From positions 1 to 64,000 of the forward strand of contig NZ_LNWY01000010.1 of NCBI RefSeq assembly GCF_001681715.1: a DNA stretch of 64,000 nucleotides. Reading direction: 5' to 3'. Source of the stretch: Tritonibacter mobilis. GTDB lineage: Bacteria; Pseudomonadota; Alphaproteobacteria; Rhodobacterales; Rhodobacteraceae. Below, piece by piece: positions 44,691 through 53,075 of this stretch. Both the position numbers and the translations under genes were made by a program. How positions within the stretch are numbered: position 1 is the first letter of the stretch; each line of letters begins with the position of its first letter. The notes under the pieces were generated by a model. The model had not been told where the DNA came from. It did not search any database and saw only the letters and a program-made list of their open reading frames with translations.

Positions 44691-46709
44691 CTAACGAGCA
44701 ACCAGCTTTTGACCATCATCCTCTCGCAGCATCTCTTCCATTTCGTCCAAGCCATCAACGGCGGAGCGCATCTGCACCTCATCAACGACGCTCGCAGCCT
44801 CGGCATCCGCAACCTGGCTCCCAAAATCCATCTCCATCTGGCGCAGCTCCTCAGCGATCACAGCTTGAACGACAGGCGCGGTCTTTTTTGAAGCGACGTC
44901 GGTTTGCCCTGACGTTTGACTGCCAGCATCTTGGCGTGCGCTCTCTACAACCGCGTCAGTTTCAGACCCACTTGGTCCGTTCGCAGGCGGCGTCATCGGC
45001 ATGGCGCGCGCACTCAGCGGCAGCGTACCCTGCGACCCACCTCCCCCAGGCTTCGGAAACGGCAACTCGCCCGACTGCGCCGCATGGATCGCCTTGAACA
45101 GCCGATCGTCAAAATATTGAATCCGCTTCGCGCGGACCGGCATTTGCGCGTCAATGACCATGACGATCTCATCGAGCGGCAGACGGCGAGCCTCGTCTTC
45201 GGGGAGCAGCGAGCTTTCCTCGGTCCGTGTCGATTGGCTGCGGCCTTCGAAGGGGTTCTTGCCGATGGATTGCGAGCGCGTGACGACAGTCTTGGTGGTC
45301 TTGCCGACCGCCTTGCTCAGCTCCTCGACGGTTTTCTCATCGGAGGGCGTCAGGTAAAGCTTCACGCCGGCATTGCCTTGCAGAGCGCGGCGGGTGTTCT
45401 CGCCGTAGATTTCATCGAGGGCGGGGATGGTTTGTGTGACCACAGCCAAATGTCCGCGATAAGTCCGCAAGGTCTCGATGCTCTCGACCACGATGGGCAT
45501 CTTGCCCAAGCGATTGAACTCATCGAGCATGATCATTACCGGCCAAGGCTCGTCAGGTCCGGGGTCCTTTTCCTGCATGGCGGAGAGGAGATCGGAGAAG
45601 AAGAGCCGGATCAGCGGCGCGAGGGGCTTCACCATCAGCGGCTGGACCACGAGATAGACCGAGAAGGGTTTCTTGCGGATCGTCCGGAAATCAAAGTCCG
45701 ACACCGCCGTCGCTTCATCGATGGCCGGGTTCTGCCATTGGTCGAGCCCCGAGGTCATCAGGAGCGAGACGTAAGAGGTCAGCGTGTCGTTGTTGGTCGA
45801 GGCAAGCCGCGTGAAGATCAGTTTCGCGGCCCTGTTCTCCACCTCGTGGCCGCGCGCAAAATACTCCTTTTGCTTGTTCCCGCCCGACGCGGCGATGCGG
45901 TAGATCTCACCCAAGGTCGGGCGCTTGCGCTGGAAGGCCAGCAGCCCTGACGCCACGAAGAGATCGATCCCACCCTTGAGGAGGCCCTGCACCCGGTCAT
46001 TATCGCTTTGCAGGAAGAGCGTCGCCAGGAGCTGCAATTCCATCTGCTGGCGCGCGGGATCTTTCAGCTCGAAGATGCGTAGGAGCGGGTTGTAACGATG
46101 CGTGCGCTTGCCCTCCCAATCGGTGGGGGCAAAGCGATAGACATTGTCGCCTTGGGCAGCACGGTGGCGCGCCGTGGCCACAAAACACTCGCCCTTCACA
46201 TCGAGCGTCACGGCGGAGCCCTGCCAGGTCAGTAGGTTCGGAATGACGAAGCCCGTGGTCTTGCCGCGGCCCGTGGGGGCCACGATCAGCGCGTGCGGGA
46301 AGACTTTCGAGCAGATGTATTTCGCGCGGGAGCCGGGCGACCCAAGCTTTCCGAGAATGAACCCGGTGCCGGGCGCTCCGAAAAACCCGTTTGCCTTCAT
46401 CTCCCGCGCAGTCTGCCAATGGGTCTGCCCAAATTTTGTGAGGGCCGATCCCGAAAGAGCGAGGCTCAGCATCATACCAGCGGCGGCGAAGCTGCCGATG
46501 ATCAGGTGGATGAGTTGGGCATCCTCGGGGCGGCGATCGAGGATCGCCAGATAGTTCTGCGCGATATAGGCAAAGTCGATCTCCGCCCCGAAGCCAAGGT
46601 CCTGGTAGGTCAGCACCGCCGAGGCGATGGTATAGCCAATGGCGGCGGTCACCAGCGTCACCAGCAGGACGCCCGTGGCGATCCGCGCTTTTCCCATGGC
46701 GGCGCTCAA
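44691..46709 (-). CDS. virD4: VirD4/TraG-type coupling protein
   Basis: The coupling protein brings the relaxase-DNA complex to the channel. The 672-residue product has two N-terminal helices (about 10-34 and 68-90), Walker A VAPTGRGKTTG (about 143-153), Walker B VMIMLDEFNRLGK, and VVTQTIPALDEIYG with the TraG motifs. The C-terminal 130 residues are Pro/Ser-rich and acidic and may bind the relaxase. TTG 46709 overlaps the relaxase stop (TTGA); ATG 46697 is an in-frame alternative. Confidence 0.93.
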   Translation of the reverse strand: MSAAMGKARIATGVLLVTLVTAAIGYTIASAVLTYQDLGFGAEIDFAYIAQNYLAILDRRPEDAQLIHLIIGSFAAAGMMLSLALSGSALTKFGQTHWQTAREMKANGFFGAPGTGFILGKLGSPGSRAKYICSKVFPHALIVAPTGRGKTTGFVIPNLLTWQGSAVTLDVKGECFVATARHRAAQGDNVYRFAPTDWEGKRTHRYNPLLRIFELKDPARQQMELQLLATLFLQSDNDRVQGLLKGGIDLFVASGLLAFQRKRPTLGEIYRIAASGGNKQKEYFARGHEVENRAAKLIFTRLASTNNDTLTSYVSLLMTSGLDQWQNPAIDEATAVSDFDFRTIRKKPFSVYLVVQPLMVKPLAPLIRLFFSDLLSAMQEKDPGPDEPWPVMIMLDEFNRLGKMPIVVESIETLRTYRGHLAVVTQTIPALDEIYGENTRRALQGNAGVKLYLTPSDEKTVEELSKAVGKTTKTVVTRSQSIGKNPFEGRSQSTRTEESSLLPEDEARRLPLDEIVMVIDAQMPVRAKRIQYFDDRLFKAIHAAQSGELPFPKPGGGGSQGTLPLSARAMPMTPPANGPSGSETDAVVESARQDAGSQTSGQTDVASKKTAPVVQAVIAEELRQMEMDFGSQVADAEAASVVDEVQMRSAVDGLDEMEEMLREDDGQKLVAR

Positions 46710-49039
46710 TGGACCTGGCCCCGCTCGATTTCACCATCCACGTCTGTCGCCCGGTGTTTTTCATACTCAGCATCGGCCAGTTCATCGACCAGCTGACGCA
46801 AGGCCTCCGTGTTGGCCGTCGCGGCATCCGATTGCAGGTAGACCTTGGCAACATAGAGACGGTCGAGGCGGTCCTCGAGAACCTTGTCCAGCGCATCGGC
46901 ATCGCCGGATGTGAGCCGCTCGAGTTGACGGTCATCCAGCACCCGCGCGATCTCGTCGCGGAAGGCGTCCCGCTCCGCCTCGGTCTCGAAGGGCGCGGAC
47001 AGTTCCCCGGCCCGCTCATGGTCCAGGACACGCGCAATCTCGTCTGCGAGGCGGTCGGCACGATCAGACTGCATCGGCGTTCCATCGCGGGTTGCGAGGA
47101 TGTCGTCGCGCGTGCCAACCCCAAGCCCGTCGCGCATCTCGGTTTCGCGGCGGACCTGATTGATGGCCTCCGTGTCCCGTATCTCCACGACGGCGGCATA
47201 GGTCGCGCCAAGCCCGCGGGCGAGGTGGGACGGCATGTCCGGATAGCGCTCCCTGAATTCATCCGTGACAGCATCTGCAAAGGGCGTGCGGAGGTCGCGT
47301 CCCTCCATGATCCGGTCGACCTCGCGGGTGATCTCGCTGGCGCGGGCCGCATCGGTGATGGTCTCCCTGTAAGGCTCAGACCGGTCAATCACATCGCCAG
47401 GGCGTGCGAGCAGATCCGGGTGTGCCTCGAGATACGCGCGCTGCTCCGTCTCGATCCGGCGCTCCGCCTTTGAGACAACCTCCCAATCCCGGTCCTCGAT
47501 CTGCTGCGCGGTCAGGCCGTCGGCGCGCATCTCCTGACGGATTGTTCCTTCCATCGCCCGCACCGCGCCCTCATGATAATGGAACCGCTCGCTGACCGCT
47601 TCCGCTTCCATGACACCATCCCGGCGCAGCACGTTCTCCCGTTCCAAGAGCGTGCCGAGCGCGACATGCACATCGTTGAGACTGTCGCGCGCCTGTTCCA
47701 GATCGGCGCGGCGTTCGAGATTCAGATCGCGCGCCTCGGCCACCTTCGAGAGATCATCGGCGATCCATTGATGCTCCAGTGCAGCGCTCGAGGCCCCGGT
47801 CTCGATCCGGGCCACCACTTCCGATGTGCTGATGCCCGTGCCCCGTAGTGACGCGTCAATGCGCGATCTCAGATCGGGCTCTGCCAGACGCTCGCGCTGG
47901 CTGGCGTCAATATTGGCTTCGGAATAGATCCCGCCCTCCGAGGGGGTCTCTGACAGTGTGGATGATCGCAGCCCCAAGGGCTGCATGTGCTGGACCTGCG
48001 TCTGGATCTCGATGAGGCGCTTTTCCAGCACGGGACGTTCCGCGTCAGACTTCTCGGCGATCATGCCCTGCACCCGCGCGAGCTTTTCCGCATAGAGGCT
48101 TTTCAAATCCTCAAAGCTTTGATCCTCGGCCATATACACATCTCCTGTTCGGTCCACCTGCCCGCCATGCGCCAGCACCTCGCCCGCGCGAAAGAGGGCT
48201 GCGGCAATATCCTCGCGGGCCTCGCGCGAAGCCTCCGCGGCAAGCGAATGGTAGACGGTTCTGGTGTTGGCGATTTCCGCCAGCGTCCGGGTCAGGTCGG
48301 TCCCCACACGTTCCCGCTCGCGGGGTGCGCGCCCCTCTTCTTTCGCGGCGTAGACCTCGCTGGTCCGGGCTGGGTAATGCACAACCCCGCGATCCACCCG
48401 GCGCGTGGCTTCCAGCCGCACGCCATACTTCTCGGCCTCCTCGACCATGGCGAGGCGGAAGTCGTCATAGTTGAAGCGGTGATTGCGGCCGAGGAAGAAG
48501 AACTCGCCTTCTTGCGAGCGGCGGTTCAGCACCAGATGCGCATGGGGGTGATCGCGGTCCTCATGCACCGCGATGATGTAGTCGAAATGCCCCGCGTCGG
48601 TCTGGAAGAACCGCTCGGCCACATCCGTCGCGATGTCGCGCACATCCTCCCCGCGCGTGCCGATGGGGAACGACATGAGCATATGGGTCGCCTGGCCCAG
48701 CTTGGGCTTGAAGCCCGCATCCCAGCGCTTCGCAAAGCGCTCGGTGAGGTCCTTGATGTCGCCCGCCTCGAGCTTCGTCTTGCCATCCAGGAACCCGCTA
48801 CTGTCCACGATATGGGTGGACTTGGTGGTGAGGTAATCGAGCTGGTTTGCGAGCTGCGATTTGGTATGCGTGCCCCCGCCCCGGATCGCCTTGAAGACCG
48901 CTGGCCGATGCCCCGCAGCCGCGCGCACAAGCTGGCTCTGCTTGGCCACGTGCAGCCCTTGCATCGAGCCCCGGACGCGGCTCCAGCCATCCCGGAAGAC
49001 CTCGCCCGTAACGGCATGGACAGCATCATTCAGCCGCAT
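46706..49039 (-). CDS. Conjugative relaxase (VirD2/MobA-like)
   Basis: This enzyme nicks the transferred strand at oriT and stays covalently bound. The 777-residue protein has an N-terminal relaxase domain: GGGTHTKSQLANQLDYLTTKS (Tyr candidate), MLMSFPIGTRGEDV, and the metal-binding HEDRDHPHAHLVLNRR (about residues 158-173). The rest is long, charged and helical (about 300-777) without a helicase motif. ATG 49039 is taken; it overlaps the MobC-like gene. Its end overlaps virD4. Confidence 0.92.
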   Translation of the reverse strand: MRLNDAVHAVTGEVFRDGWSRVRGSMQGLHVAKQSQLVRAAAGHRPAVFKAIRGGGTHTKSQLANQLDYLTTKSTHIVDSSGFLDGKTKLEAGDIKDLTERFAKRWDAGFKPKLGQATHMLMSFPIGTRGEDVRDIATDVAERFFQTDAGHFDYIIAVHEDRDHPHAHLVLNRRSQEGEFFFLGRNHRFNYDDFRLAMVEEAEKYGVRLEATRRVDRGVVHYPARTSEVYAAKEEGRAPRERERVGTDLTRTLAEIANTRTVYHSLAAEASREAREDIAAALFRAGEVLAHGGQVDRTGDVYMAEDQSFEDLKSLYAEKLARVQGMIAEKSDAERPVLEKRLIEIQTQVQHMQPLGLRSSTLSETPSEGGIYSEANIDASQRERLAEPDLRSRIDASLRGTGISTSEVVARIETGASSAALEHQWIADDLSKVAEARDLNLERRADLEQARDSLNDVHVALGTLLERENVLRRDGVMEAEAVSERFHYHEGAVRAMEGTIRQEMRADGLTAQQIEDRDWEVVSKAERRIETEQRAYLEAHPDLLARPGDVIDRSEPYRETITDAARASEITREVDRIMEGRDLRTPFADAVTDEFRERYPDMPSHLARGLGATYAAVVEIRDTEAINQVRRETEMRDGLGVGTRDDILATRDGTPMQSDRADRLADEIARVLDHERAGELSAPFETEAERDAFRDEIARVLDDRQLERLTSGDADALDKVLEDRLDRLYVAKVYLQSDAATANTEALRQLVDELADAEYEKHRATDVDGEIERGQVH

Positions 49040-49619
49040 GGGCAAACTCCCTCAGCGCGGCCGTGGCCTGCAGCTGCATGGCATCGCGACGGCGGCGCAG
49101 GAGCAGGTCGATCTCGTCAGCGGAATCCAGAATGAACCGCGCCAGCCCGCGCATCTGCGCGAGGCGCAATTCGGAGAACTCGGCACTCGTGCCCCCCACC
49201 GCCCCCTGCCCCATCCGGTTGGCCCGCGTCATCTGCTTGGCGATCTGCGCGACCCCATTGCCGACCTCGTGCAGAGAGGCGCGGTAGCGCGCCATCTCTG
49301 TTGCTATCTGTACGTCCGGAACGAACACTCCGCCAGCCGCTTGGATGAGCCGCCGCAGACCCTCGGCCCGGCTCTCAATCCCCGCCGCGGCCAACACTTC
49401 ATCGAGCGCCTCAAGCTCCGCAGCCGTCACCTTCACGCTGACAGCGGAGACCGGGATCGCGGCATCCGTCTGGCGCTCGGCATCAGCTTTGAGCGTGTAC
49501 TGGATCGCCCGGGGCGACACGCCAAACCGCTCCGCCAACACGGATGTAGACACACCTTCCGCAGCTTCGCGAACGATCTCCATGCGGTCCGCATCTGTGA
49601 GACGTTTTGAGCGCGACAT
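49026..49619 (-). CDS. MobC-like relaxosome protein with N-terminal HTH
   Basis: The 197-residue product has an N-terminal HTH (RLTDADRMEIVREAAEGVSTSVLAERFGVSPRAIQYTL, about 6-44) and a C-terminal helical part with a MobC-like GNGVAQIAKQMTRANRMG. It probably binds oriT and helps the relaxase. GGGGGTC lies before ATG 49619. It starts the minus-strand mobC-relaxase-virD4 operon facing away from the candidate oriT. Confidence 0.82.
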   Translation of the reverse strand: MSRSKRLTDADRMEIVREAAEGVSTSVLAERFGVSPRAIQYTLKADAERQTDAAIPVSAVSVKVTAAELEALDEVLAAAGIESRAEGLRRLIQAAGGVFVPDVQIATEMARYRASLHEVGNGVAQIAKQMTRANRMGQGAVGGTSAEFSELRLAQMRGLARFILDSADEIDLLLRRRRDAMQLQATAALREFAHAAE

Positions 49620-49674
49620 GCGAAGAAAGACCCCCTATTTCCTGCCACCTTCCACCAAGGCTGCCCCTACCTTA

Positions 49675-49686
49675 CGATAATATACC
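49675..49686. promoter_or_regulatory. Candidate transfer-region operator, site 3
   Basis: CGATAATATACC, 56 bases upstream of the MobC-like start, shares ACGATAATATAC (49674-49685) with the reverse strand of site 1. The right arm of the palindrome is lost here (CGCGC instead of TATCG). Confidence 0.4.
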
Positions 49687-49809
49687 GCGCTGTCAATTAT
49701 ATACTTACGTCGCATTCAGGCTCAGGCAGCCTTGGTGTCCGCTTCACGCCGCGGCCCGCAGGGACGCGGCTCTGCCGCCCTCACCACCGGGCAACCCACC
49801 TGTCCTTGG

Positions 49810-50120
49810 GGTTCCGTCCGCCAGCCCCGCCCGACGGCCTGGCCGAACGCCACGTGTTCGGACGGAACCGCGGGCGGGCGCAAACCCCACCGACAGGGCG
49901 GACAGGCAGGGTCAAGGAGGGCCAGATTTGGGTCCCCAAATCTCTGCCGCAAAAACCGGGAGGCCCTGGCCGATAGGTTTTTGTGGATGGCCCCCTTGAG
50001 GCTGACTGGCCGGTCTGTCGCGACCTGATCATTCCGGGGGGAGTGCGTCCGTTGAACGCGCAGGGACCGGCATCCCTGGAACAGGGACAGGGCCGCCCCA
50101 AGATCGTCCCGGGGCGGCCC
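49810..50120. other. Candidate origin of transfer (inverted-repeat cluster)
   Basis: This part of the 517-base non-coding space (49620-50136) is rich in inverted repeats: GGTTCCGTCCG/CGGACGGAACC (49810-49820, 49859-49869); AGATTTGGG/CCCAAATCT around TC (49924-49943); CCGCAAAAACC/GGTTTTTGTGG (49947-49957, 49976-49986, one wobble); CAGGGA/TCCCTG (50061-50078); GGGCCGCCCC/GGGGCGGCCC (50090-50099, 50111-50120). It adjoins the relaxosome operon, the usual place for oriT. The last pair could also terminate the small gene at 50137. No nic site consensus is evident. Confidence 0.5.
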
Positions 50121-50136
50121 ATCCTCGTCAGAGGAT

Positions 50137-50343
50137 TCAGTCCTGGGGATCTTTCGCGCTCGGTGGGAACATCACCAGCTCCGAGACCGCGACCGGGAAG
50201 TCGAGCTTGAGGCTGAAGAACTCCGAGCCGTCCCCGTTGCGGGTGTTGCGGAACATCGCACCCACGCGCTGAAAACGGGTGCGCTCCTGGCCATCGGTAT
50301 CGGTGAACTTGACGGGGACGGTGGCGACGTAGTGGTTGGTCAT
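50137..50343 (-). CDS. Small conserved-looking hypothetical protein
   Basis: The 68-residue product (VATVPVKFTDTDGQERTRF, AMFRNTRNGDGSEFFSLKLDFP) looks like one beta-rich domain resembling a DUF736-style fold, but I cannot assign it. A very good ribosome site (AAGGAGT, 8 bases) supports the start. It lies between oriT and DUF2493 on the minus strand. Confidence 0.65.
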   Translation of the reverse strand: MTNHYVATVPVKFTDTDGQERTRFQRVGAMFRNTRNGDGSEFFSLKLDFPVAVSELVMFPPSAKDPQD

Positions 50344-50877
50344 TTGGGTTACTCCTTGTTGCGATGGGGATCACCCGGCACGGGGGCAAGAGGCCCGGTC
50401 GCAAGCGCAAATGCGGAGGGTCCGCGGCCAGCCGTGGAAGCCGTATTTGTGCTTGCCGAAGCGTGAGCTGAGGGCACGAACGGGCCGACCCCGTGCGATC
50501 CACATGCATAGCAAAAAGGAGGGACCCGATTGACCTGTGCCATCACGCAGTCGCCACCATCCGCGTCCACGTCCTGCCGAACCTGGCCGGAGTGCTGATG
50601 ACGCCCGCCCGCGTGGATGCGATGTTCCGAAACACCACCCGAGGGTTGTGCAGGTCTTCAGCCTCATGTGCGACGTTTCGCCCCCTCGGTCTTGCGCTGC
50701 TGATGATGTGCGAGGTGCGCACCATCCCCAGCCCGTATCGATGCGGATGGGCCGAACTCTGACGGGCTGGGTAGAGGGATGACGGTGCTGGCCGCCGCGA
50801 GTTGCTGAAAAAGTGTGACCGATCGCACGCGCCATGAGACATGACGAAAGGGCCGCGCCAAGCACGACCCTCTCTCT
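50344..50877. other. Intergenic region, no gene supported
   Basis: This 534-base GC-rich stretch between the small minus-strand gene and DUF2493 contains only frames with atypical composition and no ribosome sites. It must hold a promoter for the small gene. I see no repeat or RNA gene I can support. Confidence 0.5.
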
Positions 50878-51807
50878 TCAATCCTGCGACGCCTTCTTCG
50901 CCGGGTCCGCAACCCGCATGACCGTCAGGCCTTTCGCTTCCGCCTTCTGCCCGAGATTCAGCGCGACCCCGTTGCCGCCGAAGAGTACAACCCCCGTCGC
51001 CGCGAACTTGTCGTCCAGCATCTCGTCGTTGCACTTGAACGGTGCCGCCCGCCCGTGCGCGGACCAGCGCGGATCGAAGCGCGCCTGCGCGACCCCGCGG
51101 GCGCGCGCCCACCGGGCCGCAATCATCTCCGCCCCGTGCTTGCCTCCCTTGTGGCAGAGGAAGATCTCCTGGTTGCGGTTCTGCTTGATCCGTTCGCGAA
51201 CTTTGTCGAGCGTATTGAAGATCACATCGACATCGGTCCAGTCGGTGGCGCCCGAGACGATCAGGGGCACCCCCTCGACTTTCGACTTCTCGGCGGTTTC
51301 GCGGTCGTGCTGCTCCAGCAGCTGCCGCGCCTCGAAGACCGCCCCGGTCTCTTGCGCCCGGACGCTTGCGCGCGACCCGGCGGCCGGGATGAAGGCGTGA
51401 CCGGTCTCGATCTCGTAGCATTCCGCCGCTGCCTCGCTCATCACCTCGATGGCGCTGACGATCTCGCGCAGCTGCAGGAAGCGTACCTGCGCTTCTTCCA
51501 GCGCGGTCTCGGCGATCTCCGATCCGTCATGGGATTTTGCCAGCGCCCCGATCTTGTCGGCGGTGCGGTCCACCTCCTTGCCAAGTGCCACCTTGCGGCG
51601 CTGCAGGATCGTCGCGAGCCCATGGGCCAGCGGTTCGATTTCTGCCTCGAGCCCGATCCCGCGCAGCTGACCGAGAAGAGCCTCGAAGCTCTCGCGGATG
51701 ATGCGGTCGGTCAGGATGTGGTCGTCCGGGATCGGCAGCTGTGCGTCTTTTTCCGTCAGCCCGAGAAGCTCGATGGTCTCGTAAGTGTTCGCTTGATCGT
51801 ACGCCAT
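50878..51807 (-). CDS. DUF2493 (SLOG-type) protein
   Basis: The 309-residue protein has a helical N-terminal half (to about 185) and a C-terminal Rossmann-like DUF2493 domain: VPLIVSGATDWTDVDVIFNTLDKV, IFLCHKGGKHGAEMIAARWARARGV, and TGVVLFGGNGVALNLGQKAEAKGLTVMRV. Such SLOG domains bind nucleotides or nucleotide-derived ligands. It is a common backbone gene of Rhodobacterales plasmids. ATG 51807 has GGAGACC before it; the upstream ATG at 51858 lacks this. Confidence 0.82.
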   Translation of the reverse strand: MAYDQANTYETIELLGLTEKDAQLPIPDDHILTDRIIRESFEALLGQLRGIGLEAEIEPLAHGLATILQRRKVALGKEVDRTADKIGALAKSHDGSEIAETALEEAQVRFLQLREIVSAIEVMSEAAAECYEIETGHAFIPAAGSRASVRAQETGAVFEARQLLEQHDRETAEKSKVEGVPLIVSGATDWTDVDVIFNTLDKVRERIKQNRNQEIFLCHKGGKHGAEMIAARWARARGVAQARFDPRWSAHGRAAPFKCNDEMLDDKFAATGVVLFGGNGVALNLGQKAEAKGLTVMRVADPAKKASQD

Positions 51808-52649
51808 GTCTGGTCTCCAGTATTCGGTTGTAGAGCCACCACGGGAGTGTGGGGGCATGGCCGAATGCCTGGTTTCCGAATCTGTCCGGGTCAGGGACGG
51901 CGCAGCCGCCGGCTTGCCGGGCGCAAAAGTTTTCCGAGCGCAGCACCCGACACAGGCCCGCGCTCACGCACGGGACCGCCCCGCGCCAAAGGCCCTGCCC
52001 TCGCCGAAAAGTTTTGCGATCCTTGAGGCGGGCTGATTTGGGGGCCATCCGGAGGATATGCTTCCACGCTCATGTGTGTGTGTGTTTTGACGGTAGGTTT
52101 GCCCGACCCGAGCAGGCAAACGGCCCGACCGGACGCGGGAGACGGATGAAGCGGCGGGATCGTTTTGGCCTCGGCCAAAACAGACCAGAGCGCAATCCGG
52201 CGGAGCGGCCAGGGAGAGACGTGCTCGCGAGGCGGGCAAACCGGGACGCCAAGCGCGACGCCGCGGTGAGGCCGCATGGCCGAATGCGCGACGGACCGAA
52301 GGGCCGTTCTCCCCTGCGACACGCGAAGCCGAGCTGGGGAGGCCGCAAGGCTTAGCCCAAGGTTGATGTGCTGGCGACGCTGCTGCCGACTATAGTGATT
52401 GCTTTTCCGGGCATTGGACGTGATGGGCGGGAGCCAGTCATTCGCTGCGCCTTGGACGAACGGCAGCGATGCGTAGGAAGTGGACTTCGCAAAGTTGCGG
52501 GTTTTGGCGGCGGGTGGAGATACATATGCTGCGTGCGCATCTGGATAAACCGTCTTTTGCCGTAGGGGCAGCCGCCATACATCATCCAACGGAAGGGATT
52601 CGGGGCAAAACTGCTCTCGCGGTAAGGATATCGGCGTCGGTACTAACCA
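51808..52649. other. Intergenic region between DUF2493 and the Ubl operon, no gene supported
   Basis: This stretch is GC-rich and its long frames look like shadows. It contains a (TG)6 run at 52073-52084. It marks the junction between backbone and the cargo block and may contain remnants, but I recognise none. Confidence 0.5.
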
Positions 52650-53075
52650 TTACTTGCCGCTTAGCCACCGCCGGAAACGTTGCCAAAGACCTTGTGGCAC
52701 ATCCGCATTCGCCATTGATGCGGGGGCTTCCGGCGCATCGTAATACCGACCTTTGGCGCGACGGTCGTGCGCCCGTCCAGCGGCAATCTGTTCATCACTC
52801 ATATCACCTGCCCACCGGATATTGCTGTGCTTGATCCAGTAATGCGACCGGCAAGGAAAGCTCCAGTTCCCGATGGACGGCGAGAGCGAGATCGACACAC
52901 CGTCATAGCCCATCTTCCAGTCCGTCGGGCTTAAGGGCGTGACGACTTCCCTGCCACAGCCGCAGGCGCATTTGTGAACGGCCGTTGCGTAATCCATGGC
53001 GAGGTACAGAACGCCCTCCTCGGTCTGCTCGGGGATCGCATCTACAAATTTGTGGGTAATCTTCTTAATCGTCAT
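52650..53075 (-). CDS. DUF6527 family protein (Ubl operon)
   Basis: The 141-residue product has the family core: a Cys cluster C36-A-C-G-C40, SISLSPSIGNW (about 61-71) and PCRSHYWI with Cys75 and His78, likely a zinc site. DUF6527 proteins are encoded with bacterial ubiquitin-like pathways and have been proposed as peptidases that process the Ubl; this is from memory, not shown here. Its start overlaps the ThiF stop by 11 bases. A short basic tail (LWQRFRRWLSGK) follows. Confidence 0.8.
   Translation of the reverse strand: MTIKKITHKFVDAIPEQTEEGVLYLAMDYATAVHKCACGCGREVVTPLSPTDWKMGYDGVSISLSPSIGNWSFPCRSHYWIKHSNIRWAGDMSDEQIAAGRAHDRRAKGRYYDAPEAPASMANADVPQGLWQRFRRWLSGK

Noticed and set aside
47987-49135. 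Long plus-strand frame opposite the relaxase gene
   Set aside because: The relaxase HxDxxHxHxH motif and the domain order are on the minus strand; this is a shadow.
50349-50570. Minus-strand frame of 73 codons between the small gene and DUF2493
   Set aside because: Low-complexity Ala/Ser/Pro composition and no ribosome site.
52073-52084. (TG)6 run, read as (CA)6 on the minus strand, as an alternative RT template
   Set aside because: It is 7.6 kb from the RT genes, on the other side of the transfer operon, without flanking structure.
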